DNA from: Plenodomus lindquistii | Lineage: Eukaryota; Ascomycota; Dothideomycetes; Pleosporales; Leptosphaeriaceae | DNA: 64,000 bases | Direction: 5' to 3' | Assembly (NCBI GenBank): GCA_025504975.1 | Contig: JANUWI010000007.1 | Coordinates: 186,001-250,000, forward strand | Part shown: piece by piece, positions 21,504-34,518 of the stretch | Numbering within the stretch: position 1 is the stretch's first letter | Layout: each line of letters opens with the position of its first letter | Position numbers and translations under genes: made by a program | The notes under the pieces: model-generated | The model's input: the letters and a program-made list of their open reading frames with translations, nothing else | Databases searched by the model: none | What the model was told of the DNA's origin: nothing

Positions 21504-24500
21504 ATGCACGCGATCCAAGCGCCCGCAGAGGCGCCTCCCTCCCAAGGGACACCGCCTCGTCAAAAGCCCTCGCTGGCTTCCATTGCCATTGCATCTTTTG
21601 CTACCTTTCGCTCGCAGACCGCGCCAGTGCCCATCTCAGTCCAGTCGCCGGTCCGACGAAAGCCCCTGCCTGTCGACTCACCTGTAGTGGGCGACTTCAC
21701 TGCAGATCCGCTATATCACACATCGAGTATCGTATCACATAAAGATAGTCTACCGCGCCCCGTGCCTGCACAACTCCCGCGCCTGCCTGGATCCACGTTG
21801 GTGCCGTCGCTGAACGACGACGAGTCATTCCTTCCCCGAAATCTCGACGAGTAATTGCGCCCTGTTACTTATTCCTAACCACGCCTCGCTCGTACTGACG
21901 ACCGCTGCAGCAACCCTCACGGCAGGGCCCCTCTCGTGGCATCCGCGCCGCAGTTCCCTCGCCCAGAACGCAAAAACTCACTCACCATCGCCAAGAGAGG
22001 CCCTCCTCCACTTCTCCCCCCGTCGGCCGCGAGGCATGATCGCACGGTCAGCAGCAGCCACATCCACCGCAAGAGTCGAACCGAGGAACTGAGGGCGTTT
22101 GGGAGCAGAGGAGCACACGCCCGGTCTCCTACTATGCCCAACATGCCCATGTACACATCCGACTCACGCCCGCCAGAACTAAAGCTCAAGCTCGACGGTG
22201 TCACAGAAGACTTCATCGACGCGTACCCGTACGGAGACGATGCGCAGGAGAGCCAGACCAACAAGAAGTCGCCATCAGGAGGATTCACGTCCTTCTTCGG
22301 CTGGAACTCAAAACCCCAAAACGGTGCGGAATCGCCTGCCACGGCGTTTTCATTGTCACCAGACTCTCCGCGGAATAGACAATCCAACATGCCTGCCAAG
22401 ACAAAACCCAACGGCCTGGACATTCCCGCAGCCAACTCCCTACAATCCTATTTCAACGTCCCAGGAACGCCACTTTTGTCGCACTCCCCACAAATGAACG
22501 CCCACGTCGAGGAGCTGGAGCGCGAGTTGCGCGAAGTTAGCTCGGAGCTTGCTGCTTCCATCCAGAGAGAAATGGACCTTGAAGACGAGGTCGAACGCTG
22601 GAAGGGGGATAGCTCTTTGGGTATGGCGGATAATCGCCGAACCAGCGATTATTACTCAGACTCAGGGGCTAGCTCTGTTCGCTTCCCCATCAGCGATCCT
22701 GAGGCCAAACTCGAGGAAGTAGAGACGCTGCGACGAAAAGCGGAACAAGAGCGCGCCTCGCTGAAAGTCCGCATGGCTGAACGGCTGCAGGAGGAGCTAA
22801 GGCGGCGAAGGGATCTGGAGGAACAAGTGCACCAGCTTGAAGACCAGGTCAACGACAAGTCTCGCGCCAACTCTGTCGTGGAGACACCGCGAGTCAAAGA
22901 GCTCTCAGCGTCGCTTGAGGATGCAAAGAGGCGTCTGGCTGAAGAAAAACAGGTCAAAGAAAATTTCGAGGACCTATTGACTGCGCTGCGAGAAGAGCTC
23001 GAGAAGCACCGTAACGAAGCCGACAACCTTCGGGACGAAGTCGTGCCTCAACTCAAGGCGCGCCTCGGAGTTCTGGAAACAGAGGCAGCGGACACAGAGA
23101 GATTGGTGTACGAATCTTCACGCATGCAACAGGAGATTCAACAACTGCGAACGGAGAACCAAACGCTTGCTAATGTGAGCCGGAGATCGCAACAGGACTT
23201 GTCGTTGCAACAAGTACGCTTTCAGTCCATTGCTGAGGATAATGATAGTGTACCGCCACTAAACATGCGTGTGGGATTGACGCGTTCAAATTCCTTAGCC
23301 CGAAGCACGGGGCTCAACTCAAAGAGGGGTTCGTTATCACGATCAAATTCTGTGAAGGACCGGTCCGGTGATCAGTCCCCACGAGATGCCCCAATTTCCG
23401 GTAACCCAGTCAAGGAGCTAGAAGAACAACGGGACGCTCTTCACAAAGCACTGAAGCATCTTCTGACTCGACAGGAAATGCAGCAAAAGGAATTTCAAAG
23501 ACGCATCAAGGAGCTCGAAGCAGAGCGAGACGCAGCTCTCAACTTGACACCTCGAAGGACCGCGTTTCATAAGGAGGTCACGGGCCTACGAGCTGAGGTG
23601 GACAGCCTTCGTCGTCGTGCGGACGATGCATTAGAACAAAAGTTTCAATGCGAGAAGGGTCTCAGTGGATTACGAATGGACTTGGATCGTGCGCACCAAG
23701 AGACGGGATCACTTCGCGATCTGCTACGCGAACACGACATCACCATTCCCGAAATAAGACTCGAGAACGAGCCACTTGCATTGGACAAAGCGTACAACGA
23801 ACTCCGTACTACACATGCATTGTCGCTGCTACGTGTGAAGCAGTTGGATGCCAGCGACTCTGACTCCCTCGGCGCTGCTGGAGCGGAAGCAGAGCGAACA
23901 CTGGACCTCCTAAAGCAGAGCATCTCTGATGCTGAAGCCGAGCGAGATTTTGCGCAGCAAGAAGCTGAGGAGTACCGTAAGCAAGCGCGTTCTCTGCAGC
24001 AATCCGAGCTGGACCATCTAGGAAGGGAGCAAAGCCTTAGCAGGGAATTGTTCGCCGCAGCCACTCGTATGGACGAGTTATCTAACCGTATCCAACAACA
24101 GCTTGAGGCCAATGGCTCTCTGCGCACTCGTCTCACCCTTGCCATCACCCGAGGGGAGCAGGAGCAGCAGAAGTCCACTGAGCAGATCATCGAGCTTGAG
24201 AGACGACTTAAGATGGCAGAAGACAAGGTTATGCTTGCTCAACAGTCGTCTGAAGACGCCATCGCCCGACACGAAGGCGAAGTACAGGCTATCAAGGAAA
24301 GCCACACCAGTCATCTCCGTCGGGTCAGATCCGGTCTTCTCAGTCCCTCCGCCTTTTCACCAAAGATGCCGACTTCGCCTGTATTTGCTCAGCGGTCGCC
24401 ACGCCTGGAGATCACCACCAGTGGACCTGCCATGACATTTGCTGAAGCCACCAAGACTGAATTGCTTGAGAAGCGCGTTGAAGAGCTTGAGAAGGCTCTT

Positions 24501-24726
24501 CGTGATGCTGATCATGAGATGGAGGAGGTCGTCGGACGCATGAACACTGCTCAGATGGAGGTTGCTGATCTACAATTCGAGAGGTATGTTTCCGTTCCTC
24601 ACTCCTTCTAGACTTGCTTGACTGACAATGAATAGGGACGAAGCAATGCGACAAACAAGACGACTACAAGCCGACATTGTCGCTGAACGCGAAAAGGTCA
24701 AGGCTCTGATGGCCACCGTGGTATAA
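21504..24726 (+). CDS. Long coiled-coil protein, uncharacterised fungal
   Basis: Three exons, 21504-21850, 21911-24583 and 24636-24726, joined across introns of 60 and 52 nt, give 1036 aa. The first about 320 residues are Pro/Ser/Arg-rich and predicted disordered. Most of the rest is heptad-rich coiled coil (ELERELREVSSELAASIQRE, then long runs of Glu/Arg/Leu), broken by a Ser/Arg/Asn-rich linker (about residues 570-630). The conserved C-terminus includes LEKRVEELEKALRDADHEME and, across the last junction, DEAMRQTRRLQADIVAE. Such proteins occur in filamentous ascomycetes and are often annotated only as coiled-coil or transport-like proteins; I cannot name a function. The ATG lies only 190 bp from the end of the giant transposon, so its native upstream region is displaced by 16 kb. 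The start is the first ATG of the exon that splices in frame. Confidence 0.82.
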
Positions 24727-26362
24727 TTTCACACTTCTCTGCAACGATCGCTGGACACGACATACCTTCACACATGAATTCGCCTCAACCGAATCCTTCA
24801 GGATTCCATTTTGATTTTTCAGGGCTTTTACTGCTTAGCATTGCATCTACCAGCGTCACGAAGACACGCATCGAACACTTCAAACTTAGCGATCTTTTAC
24901 ACAACCGTCGCCAGGACTTTTCCGGGAAAACCCTTGTGGGCAATACTTTTCTCGACCGTCGCTTTATACCCAACAGCGGTTACAATGCAGCATTTGCATT
25001 ACCTTTCTGGCAGCGAACCTGCATGATAGGCGGCCTTTTCTTCAGAATTTCGGGCCTTGTGCCTCTTTTGGATAGCTTTGTATCCTCTGTTAGCAGTTAT
25101 TTATACTGTTGTACTGTACGATAATAATGTAATGGAGGACGCTCGAGTAGGCCGCTAGCGTGATGTTAGAAGGACGAGCTTGTTGAATGAAGTTGGAGTA
25201 TACCTTACATATTGTGCAAGTCTTTGTCTCAAGCCCACGCTGCTTTCACACGTGGCTGCATCATTGCATGAGCGCTATTCATGGATTCTTCAATAGCCTG
25301 TAGATGACTACATACCAAGTATCACGCGATTGTCCATGTTCTTTCGAGTGACGTTATCAGCGTCTGCTACGGATCCGGGAACAAGACAGTGTACTGTCTG
25401 GATGAATGACCAGCCCAGTAGTGATGATGGAGGACTACAGGCCTGTCCTCGACGTCAAGCTGTGTGTGTTGAAGGTGCCCACGGGCTACAGGTGCTCGTG
25501 AAGGCGCACGATGGCTCATGGTCTATGCATTCCACATGACCGATCTAGGCGCCTTGCACGTGGACAAGTCTGAGCGTCCATTCACATGCTGGCAAAGGTT
25601 GTACTAAACGTCGTACGGGCGTTTAAATGTTTCTTGCTGTATATTCCTCAGATGGTGCCAATGCCAAAGGAACGTGCTCCTATCGATAGCCTGGGTTTGA
25701 GCGTGCGACCAGAGCCAGCAGCAGTCAGTATGTAAAAGGGTCGTGATATGCCCAAAGCAGTCACATGGAGACTCAGCTCGTGCTGTTGGAGCGCTCGAGG
25801 ACATAGTCGACGTTAGTCAAACGTTAGTGGCGTGTGAAAAGTGAATTCTTCCGCCACGTTTGTGGCCGTCTGCAGATCAGAGAGCATACATAGGCTGAGA
25901 ATAGATACAATTTGGTTGCTTTGGAGCTCAACATATCATCGTGGCTGCGGCATCGCGTCTCCATACTATGTACAAGCAAGGGTAGATATCTGAAGTTGAT
26001 TGAGGGCTGGCCCACCCCTCCACCCGTGGTGGTCAGTGCCTGCACTGGAGTTATCCCTGACTGCGCTACTGCGACACCCTCGCCCGTCTCCTCCCTTCTC
26101 CTGCCAGCTGTTGCCCGCCGACTTCTTTGCAGCGGCCGACCAAATTCCCCAGCCGACTGTGAGATTGCAACACACTCCGCCCGCATTGACTTGGTTCCGT
26201 CCCTGTCTTGGCTTTCGACCCTCGTTGGTGCCCGATTTGATTGCGGAGTTGGCCCTCTCCCCCGAGCTGCCACGGGCAAACACTCGCACCCACAAACCCC
26301 ATACACACACACCGCGCTGACCGTGGGGCTCGCTCTCTCCCTCCCTCCAGCCCACGCCCACC
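24727..26362. other. Intergenic, probable long 5' region of the NDR kinase gene
   Basis: A 1.6-kb gap. From about 26030 to 26360 the plus strand is C-rich with pyrimidine runs (CTCTCTCCCTCCCTCC), typical of fungal promoters and 5' leaders. Antisense frames here are shadows of that composition. No gene supported. Confidence 0.5.
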
Positions 26363-28517
<2,155 letters not shown>

Positions 28518-29100
28518 ATGGGAGGGGAGGCATAGAGGCATGGGTAGAGATATGGTCGACTGGCTGCGACCAGGACTGGATGATGGGTGTAGGTGTGCGT
28601 GCTGGATGTCACGGCGCCTTTCTGGAGGAATGGTTTGATGGCTCGAGGGCTTGATGCCAATGATTTTGGGCATATATCATACTAAATATGAGCATCGTAT
28701 GGGCGTTGGGGCCTTTGTTCTGTTGCACTCCATGTCTGTCCTTGAGATGCTGTCTTGTGATGTGTTGGGCTTTGGACTTGTGTTTTGACACATCGCGAAC
28801 AGACACAAGATCGAGGAACTAGTGCACATTGCGCGGTGTGAGAATGGATTTTCTTTCTCGAAATGACCCTTCTTCCCGCCTTCATCCAAGCTGCCGTCTT
28901 CCTCCCATTACGCCAGAAAAATGCTCATGGGCTCTCCTTGAGCCGTTCGCTGGGGCCTTTTAAAGCCAAAATCAAAGACTCGTGGTATCTCGCATCCCCC
29001 CAACATCTTTCATATCAACTATATCATTCCATGCCGCCCATCCGCTCACGTCATCGCTCGTCCTGTCGTCCTACCCTCGTATCTTCGCTCGCGGATCCTT
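28518..29100. other. Convergent 3' intergenic region (NDR kinase / Rpb12)
   Basis: Two genes end toward each other here, so this stretch should hold their 3' UTRs and terminators. No gene or clear signal could be identified. Confidence 0.5.
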
Positions 29101-29418
29101 TCAACGCGCCTCAAACTGCACCATCCTACAGCGCATCCCCCCAAAATTAGCCTTCCATGCCCTCTTCGCAATTGCCCTAACCTGCCGCCTGGGAAAAAAA
29201 ACCAAGGAGAAAAGAGAAAAAGACACAACATACCGGTTTGTCCTCTGCTTGTACAAAACACGATGACCACAGTTTCTGCAGCGAATCGGCTCACCCCGCT
29301 TCAGGGGCACATCTTGATCGCAGTCGCCGCACTTGTAGTGCACTGTGCGGGCTGTTGCGTCGACGGTTGCGGGGTCCGTGGTGTTTTGCGCGGTGGTGGT
29401 TTGTTGGTAGGATGACAT
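29101..29418 (-). CDS. rpb12: RNA polymerases I, II and III shared subunit Rpb12 (RPABC4)
   Basis: Small zinc-binding subunit common to the three nuclear RNA polymerases. Exons 29418-29234 and 29125-29101 join across a 108-nt intron (GTATGT..CTGTAG) to give 69 aa. The mature C-terminal half is diagnostic: YKCGDCDQDVPLKRGEPIRC, then RNCGHRVLYKQRTNR before the junction and MVQFEAR at the end. The Cys4 zinc ribbon (CX2C, CX2C) is complete. The intron length is a multiple of three and has no in-frame stop, so an unspliced message would encode a 105-aa protein with a 36-residue insertion. Splicing restores the universally conserved RMVQFEAR end, so I trust the intron. The first about 23 residues are a variable Thr/Ala-rich tail. 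Confidence 0.95.
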   Translation of the reverse strand: MSSYQQTTTAQNTTDPATVDATARTVHYKCGDCDQDVPLKRGEPIRCRNCGHRVLYKQRTNRYVVSFSLFSLVFFPRRQVRAIAKRAWKANFGGMRCRMVQFEAR

Positions 29419-29981
29419 GTTTGGGTGGCGCTGGGCTGGGTGAGAGGGTTTGGGATGTGCGAGGTACAGGGAGGCCGTGGGATACTGGCGGGCGGGCGGG
29501 CGGGTGGAAGGAGGTGGGTTGTGTGGTGTGTAGAGAGAGAGATGTTGGGGCCTGGTGAGCGATCGTTTCTGGAATCGCGAAAGTTGTAAAGTCGGGGTGG
29601 CACGTGCGCGGCTATCGATAGGGCGACTTTTTATGTGGGGCGGGTCAGGTACGAGCCCGAGTTTGAATGTTCTCGTCGCTATAGAAAGGTGAGGGTTTCC
29701 TGGTCATGTACACAGGTAAGGTCATTGCAAAGGCGATCGATGTTGGTGATGTTTGTGAATCCTCGATGCACTATAAACTTTGCAGACTATCACGAAACCA
29801 CACACTATATACAGACCGCCGATGCTGTGGTATGCAATGATGAAACGAGCCTTCCTTACTACAAGTCCTAAAATGCCCGAATACTTGGTGGTATAATGCG
29901 CCATGCAATGCATCCGTAAATATCCCAATTCATAACGCCTTGATCCAATCGTGAACTCCTGCTCACGTCATCTTCCGAAAT
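29419..29981. other. Intergenic between Prp31 3' end and Rpb12 start
   Basis: Both neighbours are on the minus strand. The stretch serves as 3' region of prp31 and promoter of rpb12. Around 29440-29540 the plus strand is G-rich (GGCGGGCGGGCGGG). No gene seen. Confidence 0.5.
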
Positions 29982-31643
29982 CTACTCCGTCCTGGGCTTC
30001 TTCATTGGAAGCGCTGGCACTTTGAATCCATTTGCGTCGACCTTGGAACTACCGCCGTTGAGCTGAGTGAATGATCCGCCCTTGAACCATCTGTCTTCCT
30101 CAGCCTTGCGCTTCCGATTCGCTTCCTCCCTCGCTCGTGGATCGACCAGTTCGAGGCCTTGCACTGGTGTGAATGCAATGGAGCTTGTACCCGCACCACC
30201 GAGTCCGACGCCGCCAGTTCTCAGCCCTTGTGCGCGCAGACTTGTCGCGGTACCACCAGCACCAAACCCCTTAAGTGAAGATGCAGCTCCGAGTGTTGTG
30301 TCGCCGCCCCATCCAGCGCCCTGCTTCTTCGAGAGCTTCGCCCGTGTTTTCGTGTCGATCTGCTGAGCCCGCAGACGGCCTGTATCTGTCGCGCCAATCA
30401 TGCCCATGCCCTTTGTTCCGTCACCATAGCCAACCTCCTTCTCTTCCTTGCCAAATGCCATGCGATTCTGCGCCTTGCGAATTTCCGTCATGGCTGTTGC
30501 CTCCTTCGCCTTGCGTGCTCGCCGTCCTCCTCGCTTTCGAGCGGGCTTGTCATCTGGCGCGGGAAGGGCGCGGACACCCTTATTCGCTGGAACTTCAGTG
30601 AGCTTGTCGAGGCGACGCTCGCAATCGTCTTTGAGCTGTTGGCCCATTGATCCGTCTGTATTTTGGTGTACCATGTCCACACGTGCTGCCAGGATGACCT
30701 TCGCAGACACAATTCTCAAGGCCTGTTTCTTCAAATCTTCACGAATTGCTTGAAGGAGTGGGCTGTGGTATAGAAATCCCTGATGTCTAATGCCGATATT
30801 GGTCGCCATCCCCAATCCACTGGCTTTATTTGAGCCAAGTGGTGCAATGTTGCAAGCAGGAGTCTTTGCGAGGCCAGAGAGGCCTCCAGCATGGTTGATG
30901 AGCTGAGCCGCTGTCAAAGATCCCACAAGTGTGGTGAGATTCGGTGCAAAAACTCTCATCCTTGACTGGACGAATTTGGTGAGGGTCTCGTTGGCATGGT
31001 GAAGATCCAATAGTAGCTTGCAAGCGCTCACCACAGCCTGGAGCTCGGTCGCAGAGAGATCGCGTCCTTCTGCTCTGGTAGCTTCCACGGTGATGACCAT
31101 GAGGGAGGGACCGTCTAGAATGTTTTTCAACGCCATTCCAGTGCTGTTGTTGGTGTCTTGTGAGATTGTCTTGATGTCATCAAGGGGATTGTTCTGGAGA
31201 ATGGAAACTGTCTTGGCGTAGTCGACTGGATTCTTCACCAAAGACTCCAAATGTGGAAAACGCAGCGAATATATGTCTCTGATAAATTTGTGGACTGAGG
31301 CGATTTCACCAGAAATCTGAGTGGAGAATTCATTGGCGTCCTTAAGGAGCTGGTATTCCGGGTCGTCCTCGATGTCTTCGCCGTCAAGGAGCTCTTCTCT
31401 GTTGTCCTGGACCTCGGATATGCGCTCTAGAGTAGTCGCCATGCTGGACATGAGGACATAGCCACCGCGAACATCTGAAGGGCCCTTTGTTTGCTCACGA
31501 GCTGCAGCCTCTTCGTCGACCATGTCGTCATCGTCCTCGACGGCAGTGTGTTCTGGAGAGTCTGCGAAGTCGCCATCCGCAGCCTCCATTTCATCGCCGG
31601 AATCGGCGAAGTCGGCCAGTAGTTCCTGCTCGAGGGTCGACAT
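29982..31643 (-). CDS. prp31: U4/U6 snRNP splicing factor Prp31
   Basis: Prp31 binds the U4 snRNA 15.5K complex and is needed to assemble the U4/U6.U5 tri-snRNP. The 553-aa intronless frame starts at MSTLEQELLADFADSGDE, an in-frame ATG matching the family N-terminus; a longer frame upstream has no conserved sequence. An acidic N-terminus is followed by the NOSIC/Nop region: PHLESLVKNPVDYAKTV, LSATELQAVVSACKLLLDLH, RMRVFAPNLTTLVGS, and the RNA/protein-binding LINHAGGLSGLAKTPACN. The basic Prp31 C-terminal domain has RKRGGRRARKAKEATAMTEI, RMAFGKEEKEVGYGDGTKGM and a Gly-rich tail. It is divergent from the splicing factor gene clf1, with 452 bp between starts. Confidence 0.95.
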   Translation of the reverse strand: MSTLEQELLADFADSGDEMEAADGDFADSPEHTAVEDDDDMVDEEAAAREQTKGPSDVRGGYVLMSSMATTLERISEVQDNREELLDGEDIEDDPEYQLLKDANEFSTQISGEIASVHKFIRDIYSLRFPHLESLVKNPVDYAKTVSILQNNPLDDIKTISQDTNNSTGMALKNILDGPSLMVITVEATRAEGRDLSATELQAVVSACKLLLDLHHANETLTKFVQSRMRVFAPNLTTLVGSLTAAQLINHAGGLSGLAKTPACNIAPLGSNKASGLGMATNIGIRHQGFLYHSPLLQAIREDLKKQALRIVSAKVILAARVDMVHQNTDGSMGQQLKDDCERRLDKLTEVPANKGVRALPAPDDKPARKRGGRRARKAKEATAMTEIRKAQNRMAFGKEEKEVGYGDGTKGMGMIGATDTGRLRAQQIDTKTRAKLSKKQGAGWGGDTTLGAASSLKGFGAGGTATSLRAQGLRTGGVGLGGAGTSSIAFTPVQGLELVDPRAREEANRKRKAEEDRWFKGGSFTQLNGGSSKVDANGFKVPALPMKKPRTE

Positions 31644-32095
31644 GGTGGCGTGTGGTGGTGGTGAGAGGATGCGTGGATGAGAAAGTGAAGTGTGCGAAAG
31701 AGAACCTCGGAATGCGCGCCGCAGAAAGTAATGAACGCGCCGGCAGCTAGCGCGCCAGGCACCGATGCACAGACCATAGCCCGTGATTTTCTGTACATGT
31801 TTTGTATACTGCAGCTGCGGATCATACATGCAGATATTTTCGTTGGTGATGCATGATATACTTCAATATGTGCCCATCCTGACCAGATTATATCGCAAGG
31901 GTGTAAATACATGTGTATGTAAAGAATGCACAGCACTCTTAGACAAGTTACAGTAGATGATGTGATGGGCCCACGGACTCCCGGTAGCGCATGCTAAGTT
32001 ATTAGCGCCTGGAATTTCAGAACGCGTGCACCTGCCAATCCAATCCACAGCCAACCTTAGCTACTACCATCAGACTCACCAACCCAACCTCAACC
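31644..32095. promoter_or_regulatory. Shared divergent promoter region of prp31 and clf1
   Basis: The 452 bp between the two start codons must contain both promoters. I see no clear TATA box or defined operator. Both genes encode spliceosome components, so co-regulation is plausible but inferred. Confidence 0.5.
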
Positions 32096-34183
32096 ATGGA
32101 GGCCAGTCGAGGACCCCCGCGCGTCAAGAACAAGGCGGCGGCGCCCATCCAGATCAGCGCTGAACAATTGCTGCGCGAGGCCGTCGACCGCCAGGATGAG
32201 AAGCTCAAGGCGCCGACGCAGCGCTTTGCCGACCTCGAAGAGCTGCACGAGCATCAGGGCCGCAAGAGGAAGGAGTTTGAGGACTATGTCAGGCGCAATC
32301 GCATTAACATGAACAACTGGATGCGCTATGCACAGTGGGAACTCGAACAGAAGGAATTCCGCCGCGCGCGCTCCGTCTTTGAGCGCGCACTCGATGTCGA
32401 CAGCACCAGTGTTGCGCTCTGGTTGCGCTACATCGAGGCCGAGATGAAGAATCGCAACATCAACCATGCGCGGAATCTGCTGGACCGCGCCGTCACCATC
32501 CTTCCCCGCGTCGACAAGCTGTGGTACAAATATGTCTACATGGAGGAGACGCTGGGCAACATTGATGGTGCGCGCTCCGTCTTTGAGCGGTGGATGCAAT
32601 GGGAGCCTGAAGAGGCGGCCTGGTCGTCTTACATCAAGCTGGAGAAGCGGCATGCCGAATTCGAGAGGGCGAGGGCCATCTTCGAGCGCTTTACCGTTGT
32701 CCACCCCGAACCCAAGAACTGGATCAAGTGGGCCAAGTTTGAGGAGGAAAATGGCACAAGCGATCTGGTGCGGGATGTGTACGGTACCGCTGTCGAGACA
32801 CTGGGCGACGAGTTCATGGACGAGAAGCTGTTCATGGCCTACGCCAAGTTTGAAGCCAGGCTGAAGGAGCTGGAGCGTGCCCGAGCCATTTACAAGTTTG
32901 CGCTGGACCGCATGCCCCGATCGAGATCAGTCAACCTCCACAAAGCCTTCACCACATTCGAGAAGCAATATGGCGACCGAGACGGCATCGAGGACGTGAT
33001 TCTGTCGAAGCGGAGAGTACACTACGAAGAGCAGGTCAAGGAGAATCCCAAGAACTACGACGCTTGGATCGACTTTGCGCGTCTCGAGGAAACCTCTGGT
33101 AACACCGACCGCGTACGAGACGTTTACGAGCGCGCCATCGCGCAAATCCCCCCCACACAAGAGAAGCGGCATTGGCGGCGGTACATTTACCTCTGGCTCT
33201 TCTACGCCGTCTTTGAAGAAACCGTCTCGCGCGACATTGACCGAACACGGCAAATCTACCAAGAATGCATACGCCTCCTCCCCCACAAACGCTTCACATT
33301 TGCCAAAGTCTGGCTCATGTTCGCACACTTTGAAGTCCGACAAAGCCAGCTCACCACCGCGCGGAAACTGCTCGGCCAGGCAATCGGCATGTGTCCTAAA
33401 GACAAGCTATTCAAGGGCTACATTGAGCTAGAAATGAAGCTCTTTGAATTCACACGCTGCCGCCAACTCTACACCAAATACATTGAATGGAACGGCGCAA
33501 ACTGCCAAACGTGGATCAAATTCGCCGAACTCGAGCGCGGCCTCGACGACCTCGACCGCGCGCGCGCAATCTTTGAACTCGCAGTCGACGAACCCCAACT
33601 CGACATGCCAGAGCTCCTCTGGAAAGCCTACATTGACTTTGAAGAAGGAGAAGGCGAGTACGATCGCACACGCGCACTATACGAACGGCTCCTCGCCAAA
33701 ACCGACCACGTCAAAGTATGGACATCATGGGCACAATTTGAAATCAGCGTTCCGGACTCGGATGCCGACGCCCCAGAACAAGAAGAAGACGACCGGCCCA
33801 TTTCCGAAGCGGCGAAAACCCGCGCCAGAAACATCTTCACGCGCGCGCATACCCGGCTCAAGGACAAAGATCTCAAAGAGGATCGTGTGGCGCTGCTCAA
33901 TGCGTGGCGCTCGTTTGAAGCGATTCACGGTTCCAAAGAGGACCAGGAGAAAATTGAGAAGCAGATGCCGAGAAAGGTTAAGAAGAGGAGAAAGCTGGAT
34001 GATGATAGCTTTGAGGAGTATGTGGATTATGTGTTCCCCGCGGATGATGAGAGTGCGGCCAAGTTGGCGAAACTCATGGCGAATGCGCAGAGGTGGAAGG
34101 TGGAGAAGGCGAGGAGGGAGGCGGAGGCTGCGGAGGTGGAGGCGGAGACGGCCGCGGCTGCAGATGTGGATGGTGGAGAATAG
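32096..34183 (+). CDS. clf1: Pre-mRNA splicing factor Clf1/Syf3 (Crooked neck homolog)
   Basis: HAT-repeat scaffold of the NineTeen complex, joining U4/U6.U5 to the pre-spliceosome. Intronless, 695 aa, close to the family size. It begins [20 protein letters not shown], then [12 protein letters not shown] and [19 protein letters not shown], a signature of Crooked neck proteins. At least a dozen HAT repeats follow, with the W..Y...E, FERAL pattern, for example [20 protein letters not shown] and [20 protein letters not shown]. The C-terminus has [20 protein letters not shown] followed by a charged Ala/Glu tail. Codon use is GC-rich and normal. The start ATG sits in a CAACCATGG context. Divergent from prp31. 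Confidence 0.96.
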   Translation: MEASRGPPRVKNKAAAPIQISAEQLLREAVDRQDEKLKAPTQRFADLEELHEHQGRKRKEFEDYVRRNRINMNNWMRYAQWELEQKEFRRARSVFERALDVDSTSVALWLRYIEAEMKNRNINHARNLLDRAVTILPRVDKLWYKYVYMEETLGNIDGARSVFERWMQWEPEEAAWSSYIKLEKRHAEFERARAIFERFTVVHPEPKNWIKWAKFEEENGTSDLVRDVYGTAVETLGDEFMDEKLFMAYAKFEARLKELERARAIYKFALDRMPRSRSVNLHKAFTTFEKQYGDRDGIEDVILSKRRVHYEEQVKENPKNYDAWIDFARLEETSGNTDRVRDVYERAIAQIPPTQEKRHWRRYIYLWLFYAVFEETVSRDIDRTRQIYQECIRLLPHKRFTFAKVWLMFAHFEVRQSQLTTARKLLGQAIGMCPKDKLFKGYIELEMKLFEFTRCRQLYTKYIEWNGANCQTWIKFAELERGLDDLDRARAIFELAVDEPQLDMPELLWKAYIDFEEGEGEYDRTRALYERLLAKTDHVKVWTSWAQFEISVPDSDADAPEQEEDDRPISEAAKTRARNIFTRAHTRLKDKDLKEDRVALLNAWRSFEAIHGSKEDQEKIEKQMPRKVKKRRKLDDDSFEEYVDYVFPADDESAAKLAKLMANAQRWKVEKARREAEAAEVEAETAAAADVDGGE

Positions 34184-34518
34184 GGAAGGGTGGATTGTGT
34201 AATCTTGTCAGGTATCTATTGGCGTGGGACTGGCGAACTTGTAAATTGAGGAGGGAGTGCGACGCATAGCTTGAACTTGCACTTTGGCTAGCATGAACAC
34301 TGGATCAATACATACTTGCGAAATCAAGACTCAACCACGATGGGCCAGTATAAATCATGTATGCATGTATCTCTCTTCTTGCTTGCAGACAATCGCCTCG
34401 CTATCCCAATATCCCTTCATCTTCTCGCATACGACGCTCAGCGACGCAGCGCAGCTACCTGCTTCGAGCCCCTTCCACTCGTCTTGATACGCTCATTCAA
34501 AGTCCGATGCGAGCAAAT
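34184..34518. other. Convergent 3' intergenic region (clf1 / sec13)
   Basis: 335 bp between two converging genes; probably only 3' UTRs. No gene seen. Confidence 0.5.

Noticed and set aside
23645..24226. 193-codon Ser/Arg-rich minus frame inside the coiled-coil gene
   Set aside because: Antisense shadow of a Glu/Leu-rich coding sequence.
29301..29603. Pro/Thr-rich minus frame overlapping rpb12
   Set aside because: Alternative frame of the rpb12 first exon and its G-rich upstream region.
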